From Tessaracoccus lapidicaptus (GTDB lineage: Bacteria > Actinomycetota > Actinomycetes > Propionibacteriales > Propionibacteriaceae), in contig NZ_MBQD01000022.1 of NCBI RefSeq assembly GCF_001693815.1, positions 124,001 through 188,000 of the forward strand: a stretch of DNA of 64,000 nucleotides, in the 5' to 3' direction. Made by a program: the position numbers and the translations under genes. This document shows positions 45,483-54,577 of this stretch, piece by piece. Numbering within the stretch: position 1 is the first letter of the stretch; every line of letters begins with the position of its first letter. Under the pieces are notes generated by a model. The model did no database searches, was not told where the DNA came from, and saw only the letters and a list, made by a program, of their open reading frames with translations.

Positions 45483-47363
45483 TCACAGCTCGACGGTGGC
45501 GAGGGGGAGCCCGGGCAGATGCACGTCGGACTTCAGGAACGACTCGTCGTCGGCCGTCCACGTGTGATCCTCCGGGCGGCCGCTGCGCCACTGCACGAAG
45601 TTGAACCGGTCCGCCGCGTAGATCCGGCCACCCTCCGCCAGCGCGCGCTCCAGAAAGTCCGAATCCTCGCCGCGGGTGCGGGGCGCGAAGCGCAGCGTCC
45701 GAGCCAGGTCACGCGCGGCGGTGAGCGTCGGGCCCGCCACGAAGTGCGTGTACCGGTGCTCGTTGACCTCCTGCGTCAGGACGGTGACGTCGCGCGCCGC
45801 CAGGTGCACGAACCGGCAGTGCTTGCCCACCACCTCGGCGTCGGAGTAGCGCATGGCTCGCAGCAGATCGGCCAGGTAGTCCGGGCCGTACCAGTCGTCG
45901 TCGTCCATCTTCGAGACCACCTCGCCGTCGGCGCGGTCGAGGAGCGCGTTGAGGCAGTCGCCGAGGGTGTCGTCGGTGCCCATTGGCAGCACGGTCACGT
46001 TCTCGATCCCCAGCGCCCGGGCCTTCGCCGCGACGTCGCGATCCTCGAAGTTGTGCGTGGCCACGAGCAACTGAAGGTCCACGTCGCGCTGCGCGGCCAC
46101 CCTGGCCAGCACATGGTCGATCTGATGAGGGCGGTTCGTGGCCACGAGCGCCGACACCGTCGGCAGCCGGACGGGCTCGTTGGGGATCCCCACGGACTCC
46201 AGGATCGTGTCCACGCGATGGCCGTACGTGTGGGCCTTCCACAGGTTCCGCTGCCCGACGTGCACCATCCGGGCGCGCGCCATCTCGTCGGTGACCAGCG
46301 AGCCGATCGCGGACTCCACCTCGGCCGGGGTGGAGACCTGCGCCACGCCGTCGCCCAGGAACGCGGCCAGCGACGGTGCCGGGGTCGAGACCACGGGTGT
46401 CCCGCAGGCGGTGATCTCCAGGACCCTTCGGGCGAACATCGTCGGCGACGTCGTGACCGTGTTGACGTTGAGGAACACCTTGTAGGACCGGTAGGCGCTC
46501 AGCATCTGGTCGTAGTCCAGGCTGCCGACGACGTGCGAGGCGTACGGCTCCGGGAACTGGTACTTCTCGTCGTGGTCGAGGAAGCGGGAGAAGATGTCGA
46601 ACTTGACGTCCTCGGTCTCGGCCTTGAGGGCAGCGTCGAAGAGCAGCCGCATCTGCTCGCGCCGCTCCGGGTACTTGTGGGCGAACCACGTGCCGGCGAA
46701 CGCGATACCCCGCGGCTGGTGCTCCCGCGACATCCGCACCGGGTTACAAACCCGGTCCGCGACGGCGAAGGGGATGACGCCCACCCGGTCATGGCCCAGA
46801 CGCTCCCGATAGGCGGGCACGCACTCGGCATCGGTGGTGAACACCCAGTCGAACAGTGCCGCGGTGTCGAGGAAGTCCTCGAAGTGCGTCGGGTCCTCCT
46901 TGTTCCAGAAGACGCTGGGGATCCCGCGACGCCGCGCCTCGGCCGCCAACTCCACCACCGCGGGCCGCGGCGCCGACGTCCCCGTCAGGTGGTACTGCCA
47001 CGCCTTCCCGTTGCCCGCCCACGCCGACTCGACGAACAGCAGGTCCAGGTCCTCGGCGTCGAGCTGCTCGCGCCACGCGTCGGGGGAGAGCAGCACCTGG
47101 TGCCACTCGTATCGGAACGAGCCCAGCGTGAACGCATCGGCGATGATGCCCACCCGGAGCCGGCGGCGCGGCTCCGCCTCCGGGTACTGCCACGGCTGGA
47201 AGGAAAGCCGGCCGTCGGAGTCCTTGAACAGGCGGTCGGGGCGCCCGGCGCCGGGGCGACGACGCCGCCGCAGGAACTCCCGCAGCTGGCCCACCCCGCC
47301 CGCCCGGAGGTGCCAGAGCGCGGTGCGGACCTGCGCCAATGCCGTCGTGGACTCCTGCATCAT
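45483..47363 (-). CDS. CgeB-like protein fused to a GT2 glycosyltransferase
   Basis: About 626 residues: a CgeB/GT1-like domain (about 68-395) with FWNKEDPTHF (152-161) and NTVTTSPTMFARRVLEITA, then a GT2 domain with SALVATNRP and the metal-binding SKMDDDDW. Thus the first half is a paralogue of the 36543-38576 protein, without its membrane anchor. ATG 47363 or 47360 is the likely start; GGGAG lies just upstream. It is GC-rich like the core genes, unlike its paralogue. Confidence 0.75.
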   Translation of the reverse strand: MMQESTTALAQVRTALWHLRAGGVGQLREFLRRRRRPGAGRPDRLFKDSDGRLSFQPWQYPEAEPRRRLRVGIIADAFTLGSFRYEWHQVLLSPDAWREQLDAEDLDLLFVESAWAGNGKAWQYHLTGTSAPRPAVVELAAEARRRGIPSVFWNKEDPTHFEDFLDTAALFDWVFTTDAECVPAYRERLGHDRVGVIPFAVADRVCNPVRMSREHQPRGIAFAGTWFAHKYPERREQMRLLFDAALKAETEDVKFDIFSRFLDHDEKYQFPEPYASHVVGSLDYDQMLSAYRSYKVFLNVNTVTTSPTMFARRVLEITACGTPVVSTPAPSLAAFLGDGVAQVSTPAEVESAIGSLVTDEMARARMVHVGQRNLWKAHTYGHRVDTILESVGIPNEPVRLPTVSALVATNRPHQIDHVLARVAAQRDVDLQLLVATHNFEDRDVAAKARALGIENVTVLPMGTDDTLGDCLNALLDRADGEVVSKMDDDDWYGPDYLADLLRAMRYSDAEVVGKHCRFVHLAARDVTVLTQEVNEHRYTHFVAGPTLTAARDLARTLRFAPRTRGEDSDFLERALAEGGRIYAADRFNFVQWRSGRPEDHTWTADDESFLKSDVHLPGLPLATVEL

Positions 47364-47590
47364 GACTCCCTGCCCTGCCCCTCCGTCGGGCCAGAGCACC
47401 ACCATATGGCGAGCCCCCGCGCGGGACGAATCCGCCCCAGCTATTCCCCCGGGGGGTCTCCCGGAGGTATGGTGCCACCCGAGTCGAGAAGCGGCTCACC
47501 CTCCGTGGAGGACCCGCTTGTCGTGTGGGCTCTCCCGTCGTCGCCCGGGGAGCCACCGTCGGCCCCTCCCGCATCCGAGAGGTGAGTCCG

Positions 47591-49156
47591 ATGAGTGGCA
47601 TTGCCGGAGCGATCGCGCTGACCAGCCGGGCGCGGCCCGACGTCGAAGCGGTCAGCCGCATGGTTCAAGCCCTCCAGGGGCACCACTGGGGACCGCGGCG
47701 CATGTGCGGCGACAGTCGAGTCATCCTCGCCCATCGACACGGCGACCTCCCCGACACCCCGGACGGCCTGCAGCCGGTCGTCGATGGCGCGACCGGAGTC
47801 GCGGCGATCATCGACGGCCACCTGGTCAACCGGGCGGAACTCATCCGCGGCCTCGGCGACACGATCCGGGGCGACGCCGTCGACGACGCCCGGCTCGTCA
47901 TCGCCGCCTACGCTCGCTGGGGGAAGTGGTTCGTCGAGCGACTCGAGGGCGACTTCGCCCTCGTCCTGGCCGACCGCGCCCGCCACACCACCCTCCTCGC
48001 TCGCGACCGCTTGGGGGTGAAACTCCTCTACGTCGCCGAGGCGGGGGGCGTCGTGTGGTTCGCGTCGACGATGCCCGCCCTCATCGCGTCCCGGGTGGTG
48101 GACTCCACGGTCGACCGCGACGCCGTGCGCGAGTTCATCGCACATGCGGGCCGGGTCGCGTCGCCGGGCACTGTGCTCACCGGGGTCCAGAAGCTGCCGC
48201 CGGCCACCCTCAGGATCATCGACGCCGACGGCGAGACGCGCGACCGCGTCTACTGGCAGCCGCCCGTCCGGCCCCAAGTCGCGGACACGACCCCGTCCCG
48301 GGACCGGGTCGACGCCCTCCACGAGGCGCTGCGGGCGGCGATCCGCCGTCGTCTCCCGGACACAGGCCCCGTTCACGTGCCGCTCTCGGGCGGCCTGTAC
48401 TCGAGCCTGTTGGTCGCGCTGCTCACCGACTGCCACCTCGGGCCGGTGCACACCCTCAGCCTCGGGTTCGACGGAGTCGGCCACCGGGACGGGGACGAGC
48501 TGCACCATGCCGGTGTCGTCGCGCGCCGCTACGGGACCAGGCACCAGGCGCTGCAGGTGCCGGTGGGGGAGCTCGCCGCGACGGTCCACGGCGCCGTCGA
48601 CGACATGATCGAGCCCCTCGGGGACCCCGAGGCCGTCGCCCTGCACCTCGCGTCGCGAAACCTCCCGGACCCGACGCGACCGGTGTGGTTCGGGCACGGG
48701 CCGGCGGAGGCGCCGCGATCGCCCGAGCGGCTCCGCGACCTGGCCGAGGGGCCGCTGGTGCGGATCGACAGCATGACGCGGGGGTGGTCCGTGCAGGCCG
48801 AGGTGCCGTTCCTGGACCGCGCCGTCGTCGAGCTGGTGGCCGCGGACCCGGCCGGGGCGGCGCCCGGCGAGACCCCCAGGCTCGTCTCCACATTGGCGCG
48901 GGAGGTTCTCCCGCCCCGGATCGCCGCCCGACCCCGGCACTGCCCGGCGCTCCCGGCCGCGGCATGCCTCGACGGGCCGCTGCTGGACCTGGCCCGCGAC
49001 ACCCTCCGCTCGCGGGCAGCACAGGAACGGGCACTGGTGCAGCCGTTCCTGCTCGAGCGCTGGCTGGCGGCACCGCAGCGGCGCGGCGGGGCTGCGGGCT
49101 CGGCGCTCTGGGCGCTGACGGTCCTCGAGTTGTGGCTGCAGCGCCACGCGGCGTGA
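47591..49156 (+). CDS. Asparagine-synthetase-like protein lacking key residues
   Basis: 521 residues with the AsnB layout: N-terminal Ntn glutaminase-like domain (about 1-200) and C-terminal ATP-pyrophosphatase domain. The chain begins MSGIAGA, where active enzymes begin MCGIAG, so the nucleophile Cys2 is Ser. The PP-loop reads PLSGGLYSS, where the usual SGGLDSS Asp is Tyr (about 270). The EVPFLD-like segment is kept. Such a protein may be a pseudo-enzyme or an amide-forming enzyme with altered chemistry, perhaps modifying ManNAcA residues. GAGAGGTGAG precedes the ATG. Confidence 0.75.
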   Translation: MSGIAGAIALTSRARPDVEAVSRMVQALQGHHWGPRRMCGDSRVILAHRHGDLPDTPDGLQPVVDGATGVAAIIDGHLVNRAELIRGLGDTIRGDAVDDARLVIAAYARWGKWFVERLEGDFALVLADRARHTTLLARDRLGVKLLYVAEAGGVVWFASTMPALIASRVVDSTVDRDAVREFIAHAGRVASPGTVLTGVQKLPPATLRIIDADGETRDRVYWQPPVRPQVADTTPSRDRVDALHEALRAAIRRRLPDTGPVHVPLSGGLYSSLLVALLTDCHLGPVHTLSLGFDGVGHRDGDELHHAGVVARRYGTRHQALQVPVGELAATVHGAVDDMIEPLGDPEAVALHLASRNLPDPTRPVWFGHGPAEAPRSPERLRDLAEGPLVRIDSMTRGWSVQAEVPFLDRAVVELVAADPAGAAPGETPRLVSTLAREVLPPRIAARPRHCPALPAAACLDGPLLDLARDTLRSRAAQERALVQPFLLERWLAAPQRRGGAAGSALWALTVLELWLQRHAA

Positions 49157-49166
49157 CCGCGCGCGA

Positions 49167-49913
49167 TCAGGCGGACGGTTGGAACGGCAGCTCGCCCGTG
49201 GTGACGACGCGGTCCGCGATCACCGACATCTTGAGGTTCAGGTGCTGGCTGGCCAGCCGCAGCAGGTTGAGGGCCGTCTCGCGCGTGATCATGTGGCGCC
49301 CCATCAGGACGCCGATCGCCATCGCGATCTCCCGATTGGTGCGCAGCGCGGCCTCCAGCTGCTCGGCCCGCTCCCGGCTGACGGCCACCGAGGTGCCCAT
49401 CGACGCGAAGGTGGCCAGGACCACGGCCTGATCCGAGTCCCAGGACTCGGTGAAAGCGCCCTCGCGGTCCGCGTACATGTTGAGACTCGCGATCGTGTGC
49501 GCCGCGTCGATGAGGTGCAGCGGCTGCGCGAAGATGCTGCGCACGCCGAGGGCTTCGGCACCCGCCGAGTAGGCGGGCCACCGGTCGTCGGTCCGAAGGT
49601 CTGGGATGTGGTAGGGCCGCTTGTCGCGGATGGCGTCGAGACAGGGACCGATGTTCAGGTCGTACTGCAGGTCGTCGAGGCGCTGCGCCAGCTCGTCGCT
49701 CACCACGAGCGACTTGAACCCCGGCCCCTCCTGCACCGTGATGGTCGCCCACCGGGCACCGGGAATCAGCTCGATGGCGGCTTCGACGATCGCCGTGGTC
49801 GTCGGTCGGGAGTCGTCGCGCAGGCGTGCGGCCATGGTGTCGAGCCGGGCCGCGACGTCGGTCACGCCCCAGCGCCGGGCGCCCGTCGGGTCCGGCAGAC
49901 TTCCGTCCTTCAC
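49167..49913 (-). CDS. GAF-ANTAR antitermination regulator
   Basis: 248 residues: a GAF sensor domain (about 15-165) and a C-terminal ANTAR domain (about 180-240) with AMAIGVLMGRHMITRETALNLLRLAS. ANTAR domains bind two hexaloop RNA hairpins and prevent termination. GTG 49913 is chosen because AGGTGGGG lies upstream. The gene diverges from the antiporter gene; two hairpins with six-base loops lie in the gap between them and could be its targets. Confidence 0.85.
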   Translation of the reverse strand: MKDGSLPDPTGARRWGVTDVAARLDTMAARLRDDSRPTTTAIVEAAIELIPGARWATITVQEGPGFKSLVVSDELAQRLDDLQYDLNIGPCLDAIRDKRPYHIPDLRTDDRWPAYSAGAEALGVRSIFAQPLHLIDAAHTIASLNMYADREGAFTESWDSDQAVVLATFASMGTSVAVSRERAEQLEAALRTNREIAMAIGVLMGRHMITRETALNLLRLASQHLNLKMSVIADRVVTTGELPFQPSA

Positions 49914-49938
49914 AGTCCCCACCTTCCTGCGTCGGCGT

Positions 49939-49956
49939 CGTGTCCGCGACGACACG
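49939..49956. promoter_or_regulatory. Hairpin with six-base loop before the ANTAR gene
   Basis: CGTGTC/GACACG with loop CGCGAC on the plus strand. It lies 26-43 bases upstream of the ANTAR gene start, so it would be in that gene's own leader. The loop size fits ANTAR targets, but the conserved first-position A is absent. Confidence 0.35.
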
Positions 49957-50042
49957 CCCACGGTACCCGCCCCCCGCGGGCCATCCAGAATCGCGGGGTG
50001 GGCCGGAGCCCCCGAGCGCGCGGGTTTACCCTGAGAGCTCGA

Positions 50043-50070
50043 GCCGGGCGCCCCCGGGAGGGCGCCCGGC
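50043..50070 (+). promoter_or_regulatory. Strong 5' hairpin in the antiporter leader
   Basis: Perfect 11-base stem (50043-50053 with 50060-50070) around the loop CCGGGA, directly followed by the ribosome-binding site GAAGGAG (50071-50077). A -10-like TACCCT at 50027-50032 would put this hairpin at the very 5' end of the message. It could protect the mRNA or control access of ribosomes. Confidence 0.6.
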
Positions 50071-50084
50071 GAAGGAGCCCGACG

Positions 50085-51494
50085 ATGACCTATCCGTGGT
50101 GGAGCATGCTCCCCTTCGTGGCGATGCTGGCCGCCATCGCGATCCTCCCCCTGCTTCCGCACACCGCCCACCACTGGGAGAAGCGGGCCGTACAGCTGGG
50201 GCTGGCGCTCGCGCTCGGGATCCCGGTGGCCATCGCGGTGTGGACGTTCGACGACCCGTGGCGCGTCGGCCACGCCCTCTATGAGTACGTGCAGTTCATC
50301 TCGCTGCTGCTGGCGTTGTTCGTGGTCTCAGGCGGGCTCTTCCTCAAGGGCGACATCGAGGCAACGCCACGCAACAACACGATCTTCCTCGCCATCGGGG
50401 GCATCGTCGCGTCGTTCGTCGGCACCACCGGCGCCGCCATGCTCCTCATCCGCCCCCTGCTCAACACCAACCAGGAACGCAAGCACCGGGTGCACACCGC
50501 CCTGTTCGCGATCTTCATCGTGGCCAACTGCGGCGGCCTCCTCACGCCGCTGGGCGACCCGCCGCTGTTCCTGGGCCTGCTGCGCGGCGTGCCGTTCACG
50601 TGGACGTTCACGCTGTGGCCCCAGTGGCTGTTCGTCCTGGCCCTCATGCTGTTCAGCTACTACGCGCTCGACCGCCGCATCTACGCCACCGAGGCTCCCC
50701 AGGACGTCGCGTTCGACCGCAGCAACGTCCAGCCGCTGGGGATCCGGGGCAAGCTCAACTTCCTCTGGTTCGCGGTGATCATCGCGGCCGTCGCGTTCGC
50801 GCCGTCGATGGACCTGCACGCCATCGAGACCGGCCACGCCGTTGCGGGGGACTGGATCCCGGTGCGCGAACTCATCATGTGGGGCGCGGCCGCCGCGTCG
50901 CTGTTCACCACCCAGCGCAGCGTCCGCTACGGCGACAACGAGTTCAGCTGGGGGCCGATCGCAGAGGTGGCGGCCCTGTTCGTCGGCATTTTCCTCACCA
51001 TGATCCCGGCGCTGGAGTACCTGGGCCAGCACGCGAGGTCGCTGCCCCTCGACGAGATCACCCTGTTCCTCTTCACGGGCGGGCTGTCGTCAGTGCTCGA
51101 CAACGCGCCGACGTACGCCACCTTCTACGAGATGGCGTCGCAGCTGCCGGCACCCGCCGGGGTCGCCATGATCGGCACGACCCCGCCCGTCCCCGAAACC
51201 TATCTCGTGTCGATCTCGCTGGGCGCGGTCTTCTGCGGCGCCCTGACCTACATCGGCAACGGCCCGAACTTCATGGTGAAATCAGTGGCGGAGTCGCGGG
51301 GGGTAAACATGCCGTCGTTCGGCGTGTACGTGATCCGCTCGATGCAGTACCTGGCGCCGACGCTGCTGGCGATGATGCTGCTGATGATCGCCGACCACCC
51401 CGCCGCCTGGGCGGCCGGCGGTGCGGTGGTGGCGTGGATCGTGGCGCGTGGTGTCGCGGACATCCGCCGCTCGACAGCGGCCGTCCGGGCCTGA
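50085..51494 (+). CDS. Ion transporter, CitMHS/NhaD-type (putative Na+/H+ antiporter)
   Basis: 469 residues with about 12 membrane segments. Two inverted-repeat halves carry GTTGAAMLLIRPLL and NCGGLLTPLGDPPLFLGLL in the first and SSVLDNAPTYATFYEMA and YIGNGPNFMVKSVAE in the second, the conserved helix-break signatures of the ArsB/NhaD/CitMHS group. Close relatives are annotated as sodium:proton antiporters. GAAGGAG lies 7 bases before ATG 50085. The ion is not proven. Confidence 0.75.
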   Translation: MTYPWWSMLPFVAMLAAIAILPLLPHTAHHWEKRAVQLGLALALGIPVAIAVWTFDDPWRVGHALYEYVQFISLLLALFVVSGGLFLKGDIEATPRNNTIFLAIGGIVASFVGTTGAAMLLIRPLLNTNQERKHRVHTALFAIFIVANCGGLLTPLGDPPLFLGLLRGVPFTWTFTLWPQWLFVLALMLFSYYALDRRIYATEAPQDVAFDRSNVQPLGIRGKLNFLWFAVIIAAVAFAPSMDLHAIETGHAVAGDWIPVRELIMWGAAAASLFTTQRSVRYGDNEFSWGPIAEVAALFVGIFLTMIPALEYLGQHARSLPLDEITLFLFTGGLSSVLDNAPTYATFYEMASQLPAPAGVAMIGTTPPVPETYLVSISLGAVFCGALTYIGNGPNFMVKSVAESRGVNMPSFGVYVIRSMQYLAPTLLAMMLLMIADHPAAWAAGGAVVAWIVARGVADIRRSTAAVRA

Positions 51495-51516
51495 GACGGC
51501 GGGCCCCCGGCCGAGG

Positions 51517-54231
51517 CTAGCCCGTGTTCTGCAGGCCGGCCGCGGCGCCATTGACCGTCAACAGCAGCACCCGCGTCCACACCTGACGCTCGGCGTCGTC
51601 GATCGGAGCCTCCGGATCCCGGATCAGGCGCAGCGCCCGCAGCTGCAGGTGGCTCAGCGCGTCGATCGACGGAGCCCGCAGCCCGACCCGCCCGTGCAGG
51701 AGCGGCTTGGCCTCCAGCAGCTCGCGCTGGCCCATGGTCTCCAGCACCAGCCGCCTGGTGAGGTCGAGTTCCTCGAGGACCCGCCGTGTGACATCGGGCT
51801 GCCCGCCGAGCGCCAGGAAGGACTCGGCCAGCCGTGGGTTGGCCTTCGCCAGGCTCATCTCCGCGACGTCGATGAGGCTCGCGAACAGCGGCCACTCGCG
51901 GTACGCGGCGCGCAGCCGCTCCGGGTCGCCCACGGCGGCCAGGCCCGTCCCCAGGCCGTACCAGCCGGGGATGTTGGCGCGGATCTGCGACCAGGCGAAC
52001 ACCCAGGGGATGGCCCGCAGATCGCTGAGGTCGCGGCCCTCGGTGGCGCCACTGCGGCGCGCGGGGCGAGAGCCCAGCCGCAGCTCACTCAGCTCGTCCA
52101 TGGGGCTGGACTCGGCCACGACGTCGGCGAAGCCGGGGGTCCGCACCAGGTCCCACCACGCCTCGCGGGACGCGCGCTCCACGGTGGCCGACACGTCGGA
52201 GAACCGGTCCGCCGCGTCCCGGTTGCGGGCGGTGGCGTCGTCGGTGTCGGCAAGCAGCACGGCAGAGGTCAGCCGCTCCAGGTGCGCCTGGGCCAACGTC
52301 TCATCGGCGTAGCGCGCGAAGATCACCTCGCCCTGCTCGGTCACCTTGAACCGGCCGGCGACGGAGCCGGGCGGCTGCGCGAGGATCGCGCGGTGCAGCG
52401 GGCCTCCGCCGCGGCCGAGGGAACCGCCGCGGCCGTGGAAGATCGTCAGGTGCAGGCCATGGCCGTCGGCCCACTCGACCAGCTCGCTCTGCGCGGAGTA
52501 CAGCGTCAGGGTGGCGCTCGCCGGTCCGACGTCCTTCGCCGAGTCCGAGTACCCCACCATGACCTCGACGTGTCCGCCGGTCTGCCCCAGCCACACCTTG
52601 GTGCTGTCCGTCGGCAGCCACCGCTCGAGGATCCCCACGGCGCCGCTCAGATCCGCGCCAGTCTCGAACAGCGGCACGACGTCGAGCCGCAGCCGGCCCT
52701 CGCCGACGGCCAACCGGCCGAGCGCGCGGACGCCCACGAGATGCTCCGCCTTCTGCGTGAAGCTCACGACGTAGCGGCCGCACGACCGCGGCCCCCACCG
52801 CTCCTGCAGCCAGGACATCACCCGCAAGGTGTCGAGGACCTCGCGCGTCTTGTCGGTCACCGGCTGCACATGCTCGGGCCAGCCCTCCACCGCCAGCCGG
52901 TCCAGCAGCGCGAGCCTGGCTTCGTCGTCGGCGGGCTCGTCGTCCAGCTGCCCGAGCAGCTCGTCCAGCGCCGCCTCGTGCACGGCGCTGTGCTGGCGCA
53001 CCTCGAGTTCGGCGAGGTGGAACCCGAAGGTCTCGGTCAGCCAGATGAGGTGCTGCAGCTCGCCGAACGCGGCCCGGTCGTCGCCGGCCTGGCGCAGCGA
53101 GTCCTGAATCAGCCGCAGGTCCGCCAGCAGGTCGTCGGGGCTGCGGTAGGCGAGTTCGATGCGGCCGCGCCGGGTGGCGTTGAGCCGCTCCGCGGCGAAG
53201 AGCAGCTTCTGCCGGTGCGGTTCGTTGGGCGACGACGTGCGGATGCCCGCGAACACTTCCGGGGCCGCGACGGCGTCGCGGGCGAGTTCGTTGGCCAGCT
53301 CCGGCGACGGCGGGGTGGCGTCCTCGCTCATGGTCAGGGTGCGCGCGATGCGCTCCGCCCCCGTCGCGAGCGCCCGCAGCGCGTGGTCGGCTTGGATCGC
53401 GGCGGTCTGCCGCGTGACCTCGGCCGTGACGAACGGGTTCCCGTCGCGGTCGCCGCCCACCCAGGACCCGAAGCGCAGGAAGGCCGGGACCGCGGGGTCG
53501 CGGCGGCCGGCGTCGCCGTCGGAGATCACCATCTCGACGGAGCGGTACAGCCGCGGCACGGCGTGGAAAAGCGTTTGGTCGAACACCTGCATCACGGCGC
53601 GGACCTCGTCGGCCGGCTGCGGCGGGGTGGTGCGCAGCGGCGAGGTGCGCGACAGGATGTCGACCTCCTCGAGCATCCGACGGCGGGCCGCCGCCCGCTC
53701 CTGCGTGCCCGCGGCGACGTCGTCGAATCGGTCGAGCTGGGCGCCGATCCGGTCCAGCGCCGACGACACCGCCCGGCGCCGCGCCTCCGTCGGGTGCGCC
53801 GTCAGGACGGGATGGACGCGCAGGTCTCGGACGCGGGACGCGAGCTCGCCGAGGGCGGCGACGGCGGGCCACATGTCGGGCGTGGCGTCGCCGGAGCGGG
53901 GGTCGGCGCCGCGCAGCAGCCGGGATCGGTGGCGCTGCTCGGCCAGGTTGATCAGGTGGAAGTGCACCGTCAGTGCCTGCGCGAGGCTGGCCGCCTGCTG
54001 GGCCGTGAGCGCCTCGATGATCCGGGTCGGCTCGGCCGGGTCGCCTCCGTCGGCCGCGCCCGCCGCCGCCTCTTCCAGGCGGTCCATGAGGCCCGCCAGC
54101 TCGTCGCGGCCCGACTCCGTCAGCACCTGCCGGTGCAACGACGTCAACAGGGCGATGTCCGCTGTGAGCAGCGTGTCGGGGGTGGCATCGGGACGGGGGG
54201 CGGCCAGGGTGGCGTCAGCGGTTTCGGGCAC
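51517..54231 (-). CDS. ppc: Phosphoenolpyruvate carboxylase
   Basis: 904 residues, the usual length. The catalytic His lies in VLTAHPTEARRR, the second motif VMVGYSDSAKDVG follows, and the glycine loop FHGRGGSLGRGGGP is intact. The C-terminus ends QNTG as in nearly all members. It fixes bicarbonate onto PEP to form oxaloacetate, refilling the TCA cycle. GTG 54231 has GGAAGG 9 bases upstream. It diverges from the small HTH gene with a 49-base gap. Confidence 0.95.
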   Translation of the reverse strand: MPETADATLAAPRPDATPDTLLTADIALLTSLHRQVLTESGRDELAGLMDRLEEAAAGAADGGDPAEPTRIIEALTAQQAASLAQALTVHFHLINLAEQRHRSRLLRGADPRSGDATPDMWPAVAALGELASRVRDLRVHPVLTAHPTEARRRAVSSALDRIGAQLDRFDDVAAGTQERAAARRRMLEEVDILSRTSPLRTTPPQPADEVRAVMQVFDQTLFHAVPRLYRSVEMVISDGDAGRRDPAVPAFLRFGSWVGGDRDGNPFVTAEVTRQTAAIQADHALRALATGAERIARTLTMSEDATPPSPELANELARDAVAAPEVFAGIRTSSPNEPHRQKLLFAAERLNATRRGRIELAYRSPDDLLADLRLIQDSLRQAGDDRAAFGELQHLIWLTETFGFHLAELEVRQHSAVHEAALDELLGQLDDEPADDEARLALLDRLAVEGWPEHVQPVTDKTREVLDTLRVMSWLQERWGPRSCGRYVVSFTQKAEHLVGVRALGRLAVGEGRLRLDVVPLFETGADLSGAVGILERWLPTDSTKVWLGQTGGHVEVMVGYSDSAKDVGPASATLTLYSAQSELVEWADGHGLHLTIFHGRGGSLGRGGGPLHRAILAQPPGSVAGRFKVTEQGEVIFARYADETLAQAHLERLTSAVLLADTDDATARNRDAADRFSDVSATVERASREAWWDLVRTPGFADVVAESSPMDELSELRLGSRPARRSGATEGRDLSDLRAIPWVFAWSQIRANIPGWYGLGTGLAAVGDPERLRAAYREWPLFASLIDVAEMSLAKANPRLAESFLALGGQPDVTRRVLEELDLTRRLVLETMGQRELLEAKPLLHGRVGLRAPSIDALSHLQLRALRLIRDPEAPIDDAERQVWTRVLLLTVNGAAAGLQNTG

Positions 54232-54267
54232 GATGGATGCCTTCCGTTTCGTGAATTGTTCCGTGGG

Positions 54268-54273
54268 TATTAT
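54268..54273 (+). promoter_or_regulatory. -10 box of the HTH gene (leaderless type)
   Basis: TATTAT, 7 bases before ATG 54281. It fits transcription starting at the ATG. The short gap to ppc means that both promoters overlap. Confidence 0.5.
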
Positions 54274-54280
54274 TCAGCAC

Positions 54281-54577
54281 ATGCCCTCTGAGTGGACATT
54301 CCTCTCCAACTACGGACACGTGCTGGTGGCCCTGGCGCGAGATCCGGACGCCCGCATGCGCGACGTCGCGGAACAGGTGGGCATCACCGAACGCGCCGTG
54401 CAGCAGATCGTCGCCGATCTCGTCGAGGAGGGGTACGTCGAGAAGGTGAAACTGGGCCGGCGCAACCAGTACCGCCTGGCGGACCACAGGAACTTCCGGC
54501 ACCGCCTCGAGTCTGAAGTGCGCATCGAGGACTTCCTCACCCTCATGACCGGGAGCGTCACATCGGGGCGTTGGTGA
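54281..54577 (+). CDS. Small winged-helix (MarR/Lrp-like) DNA-binding protein
   Basis: 98 residues made up of one winged helix: LSNYGHVLVALARDPDARMRDVAEQVGITERAVQQIVADLVEEGYVEKVKLGRRNQYRL, with the recognition helix at about 35-50 and a wing ending at about 68. There is no ligand domain. It may regulate the divergent ppc gene. The last 20 bases overlap the end of dnaB on the other strand. Confidence 0.75.
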   Translation: MPSEWTFLSNYGHVLVALARDPDARMRDVAEQVGITERAVQQIVADLVEEGYVEKVKLGRRNQYRLADHRNFRHRLESEVRIEDFLTLMTGSVTSGRW

